From the NCBI RefSeq assembly GCF_904848585.1, contig NZ_CAJHCR010000011.1, forward strand, positions 124,001-188,000: 64,000 nt of DNA, given 5' to 3'. Below the pieces are notes generated by a model. It ran no database searches, was not told where the DNA came from, and saw nothing but the letters and a program-made list of their open reading frames with translations. How positions within the stretch are numbered: position 1 is the first letter of the stretch; every line of letters starts with the position of its first letter. Positions 63,387 to 64,000 of this stretch are shown here, in pieces. The translations under genes and the position numbers were made by a program. Origin of the DNA: Paraburkholderia kirstenboschensis. Its GTDB lineage: Bacteria > Pseudomonadota > Gammaproteobacteria > Burkholderiales > Burkholderiaceae.

Positions 63387-63513
63387 CTCCGCGCGCAAGC
63401 TGCCGGGCTGGCTCTGGTTCATTGCGCTGTGGTGCTTCGGCGTGGGCTCGGCGATGTCGCTCGGCTTCGCCTTCAAGCTTCTGATGAATGCAACGCTATT
63501 TGCAGTGAAATGA
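63361..63513 (+). CDS. Small third subunit of the bd oxidase (CydX/DUF2474-like)
   Basis: A 50-codon frame starting ATGGCGACC inside the cydB 3' end. It has a short polar N-terminus, then KLPGWLWFIALWCFGVGSAM and a continuing hydrophobic stretch, that is, one membrane helix. Short single-helix proteins follow cydAB/cioAB operons widely and stabilise the oxidase; the Trp-rich W-L-W-F-I-A-L-W pattern fits the DUF2474 type. Too short for usual ORF cut-offs, so easily missed. Confidence 0.8.
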   Translation: MATNITITDSARKLPGWLWFIALWCFGVGSAMSLGFAFKLLMNATLFAVK

Positions 63514-63854
63514 CGGCTCGCCGCGCGAGCGCCCGTGCGGTTTATCCGGCCGGCATAAGCTTTCGTATTGGGCCGCCGCGGCTTCAAAAACGGCGCGCGC
63601 GGCTCGTCTACGTAGCAAGCCGGAACCGATGCGCGAGTGAGACCTGCCTGGACAAGGCATAGACAAAACGTGGCGCCGGCGATGCCACGAGCAGAGAATG
63701 ACCGGGGCGGCGAGCCGCAAGGCCCGCCGCCCCGCACCGATCGGCTTATGATCACGGGGTAGCCGGCAATGATGCGATTCACGACAATACAAGCAGAACA
63801 AGACCCAGCAACGGCGGTAGTCCACAACACGCAAGCCCGACTCGTGGAGACATC
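63514..63854. other. Intergenic region after the bd oxidase
   Basis: About 340 bp with no supported gene. A 9-bp hairpin GGGGCGGCG / CGCCGCCCC lies at 63704-63733 without a T run, and GTGGC/GCCAC pairs at 63670-63687. The promoter of the response regulator must be near 63760-63840. Confidence 0.45.
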
Positions 63855-64000
63855 ATGAAGTTTCTTGTGGCGGACGACCATGAATTGATCCGGCAAGGCG
63901 TCAAGGGAATGCTCCGCGGACTCGACCCCGACGCCCAGTTCGACGAAGCCGATACCTGGGAAACCCTGGCCGCCGCCGCGCGGCCCGACGCCGATCACGA
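63855..64000 (+). CDS. NarL/LuxR-type response regulator, 5' part only
   Basis: Starts ATG 63855 behind GGAG. The first 48 codons read MKFLVADDHELIRQGVKGML then RGLDPDAQFDEADTWETL, the opening of a NarL/FixJ receiver domain (acidic pair ADD, helix LIRQGV). The phospho-site and the output domain lie beyond the right edge. Its partner kinase is not visible. Confidence 0.85.
   Translation, partial: MKFLVADDHELIRQGVKGMLRGLDPDAQFDEADTWETLAAAARPDADH

Overview
The window is high-GC DNA from a beta-proteobacterium of the Burkholderiales, most likely Paraburkholderia. This rests on the type VI secretion layout, the trimeric Gram-negative porin, the TRAP transporter/galactarate gene set and the general gene style. 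It is ordinary chromosome with dense single-copy genes. I saw no tRNA, rRNA, CRISPR array, insertion sequence or prophage.

Layout. 1-4862: one end of a type VI secretion locus, with two divergent arms (tssC-tssB-TPR lipoprotein leftward, tssJ-tssK-tssL rightward). 4938-10437: zwf, an ornithine-cyclodeaminase-type reductase, a small Cys-rich secreted protein, a C39-like protein and a DadA-like oxidase, all leftward. 10579-12304: a hipBA-type toxin-antitoxin pair preceded by five operator copies at exact 26-bp spacing. 12596-15840: a signalling module (HTH-receiver protein, hybrid histidine kinase, small molybdopterin-fold protein). 16062-30402: mixed accessory genes (PRTase-HAD fusion, NERD helicase, GST, zur, an orphan receiver, a TetR/DHA2 efflux pair, a zinc-ribbon membrane protein with an orphan TAXI binding protein, a MocR/EamA pair, GNAT, MerR). 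30564-35529: a Baeyer-Villiger-type monooxygenase/SDR/di-iron hydrolase/alpha-beta hydrolase operon with a palindromic operator, then a convergent glycolipid-binding-domain gene. 35781-37783: urea transporter, class II aldolase, tautomerase.

37894-60344 is a pectin/sugar-acid catabolic region: porin, TRAP transporter dctPQM, a lactonase, uronate dehydrogenase, garD, kdgD, gudP, a FadR-type GntR regulator, 2-oxoglutarate-semialdehyde dehydrogenase, garL, garR, a GH28 polygalacturonase with an apparent frameshift, an E. coli-type ilvD, exuT and a second uronate dehydrogenase. Together they describe polygalacturonan cleavage, galacturonate uptake (exuT), oxidation (udh), lactone opening and galactarate dehydration (garD). 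5-dehydro-4-deoxyglucarate can then go to 2-oxoglutarate (kdgD plus ALDH) or to pyruvate and glycerate (garL plus garR). A 13-bp motif, GTTGTA-N-GAYGAC, lies in front of nearly every transcription unit here, including the GntR gene, and marks a probable local regulon.

60945-63513 encodes a short-Q-loop (cyanide-insensitive type) cytochrome bd oxidase with a 50-codon third subunit, and a NarL-type response regulator is cut by the right edge. All functions are read from sequence resemblance; no searches could be run.
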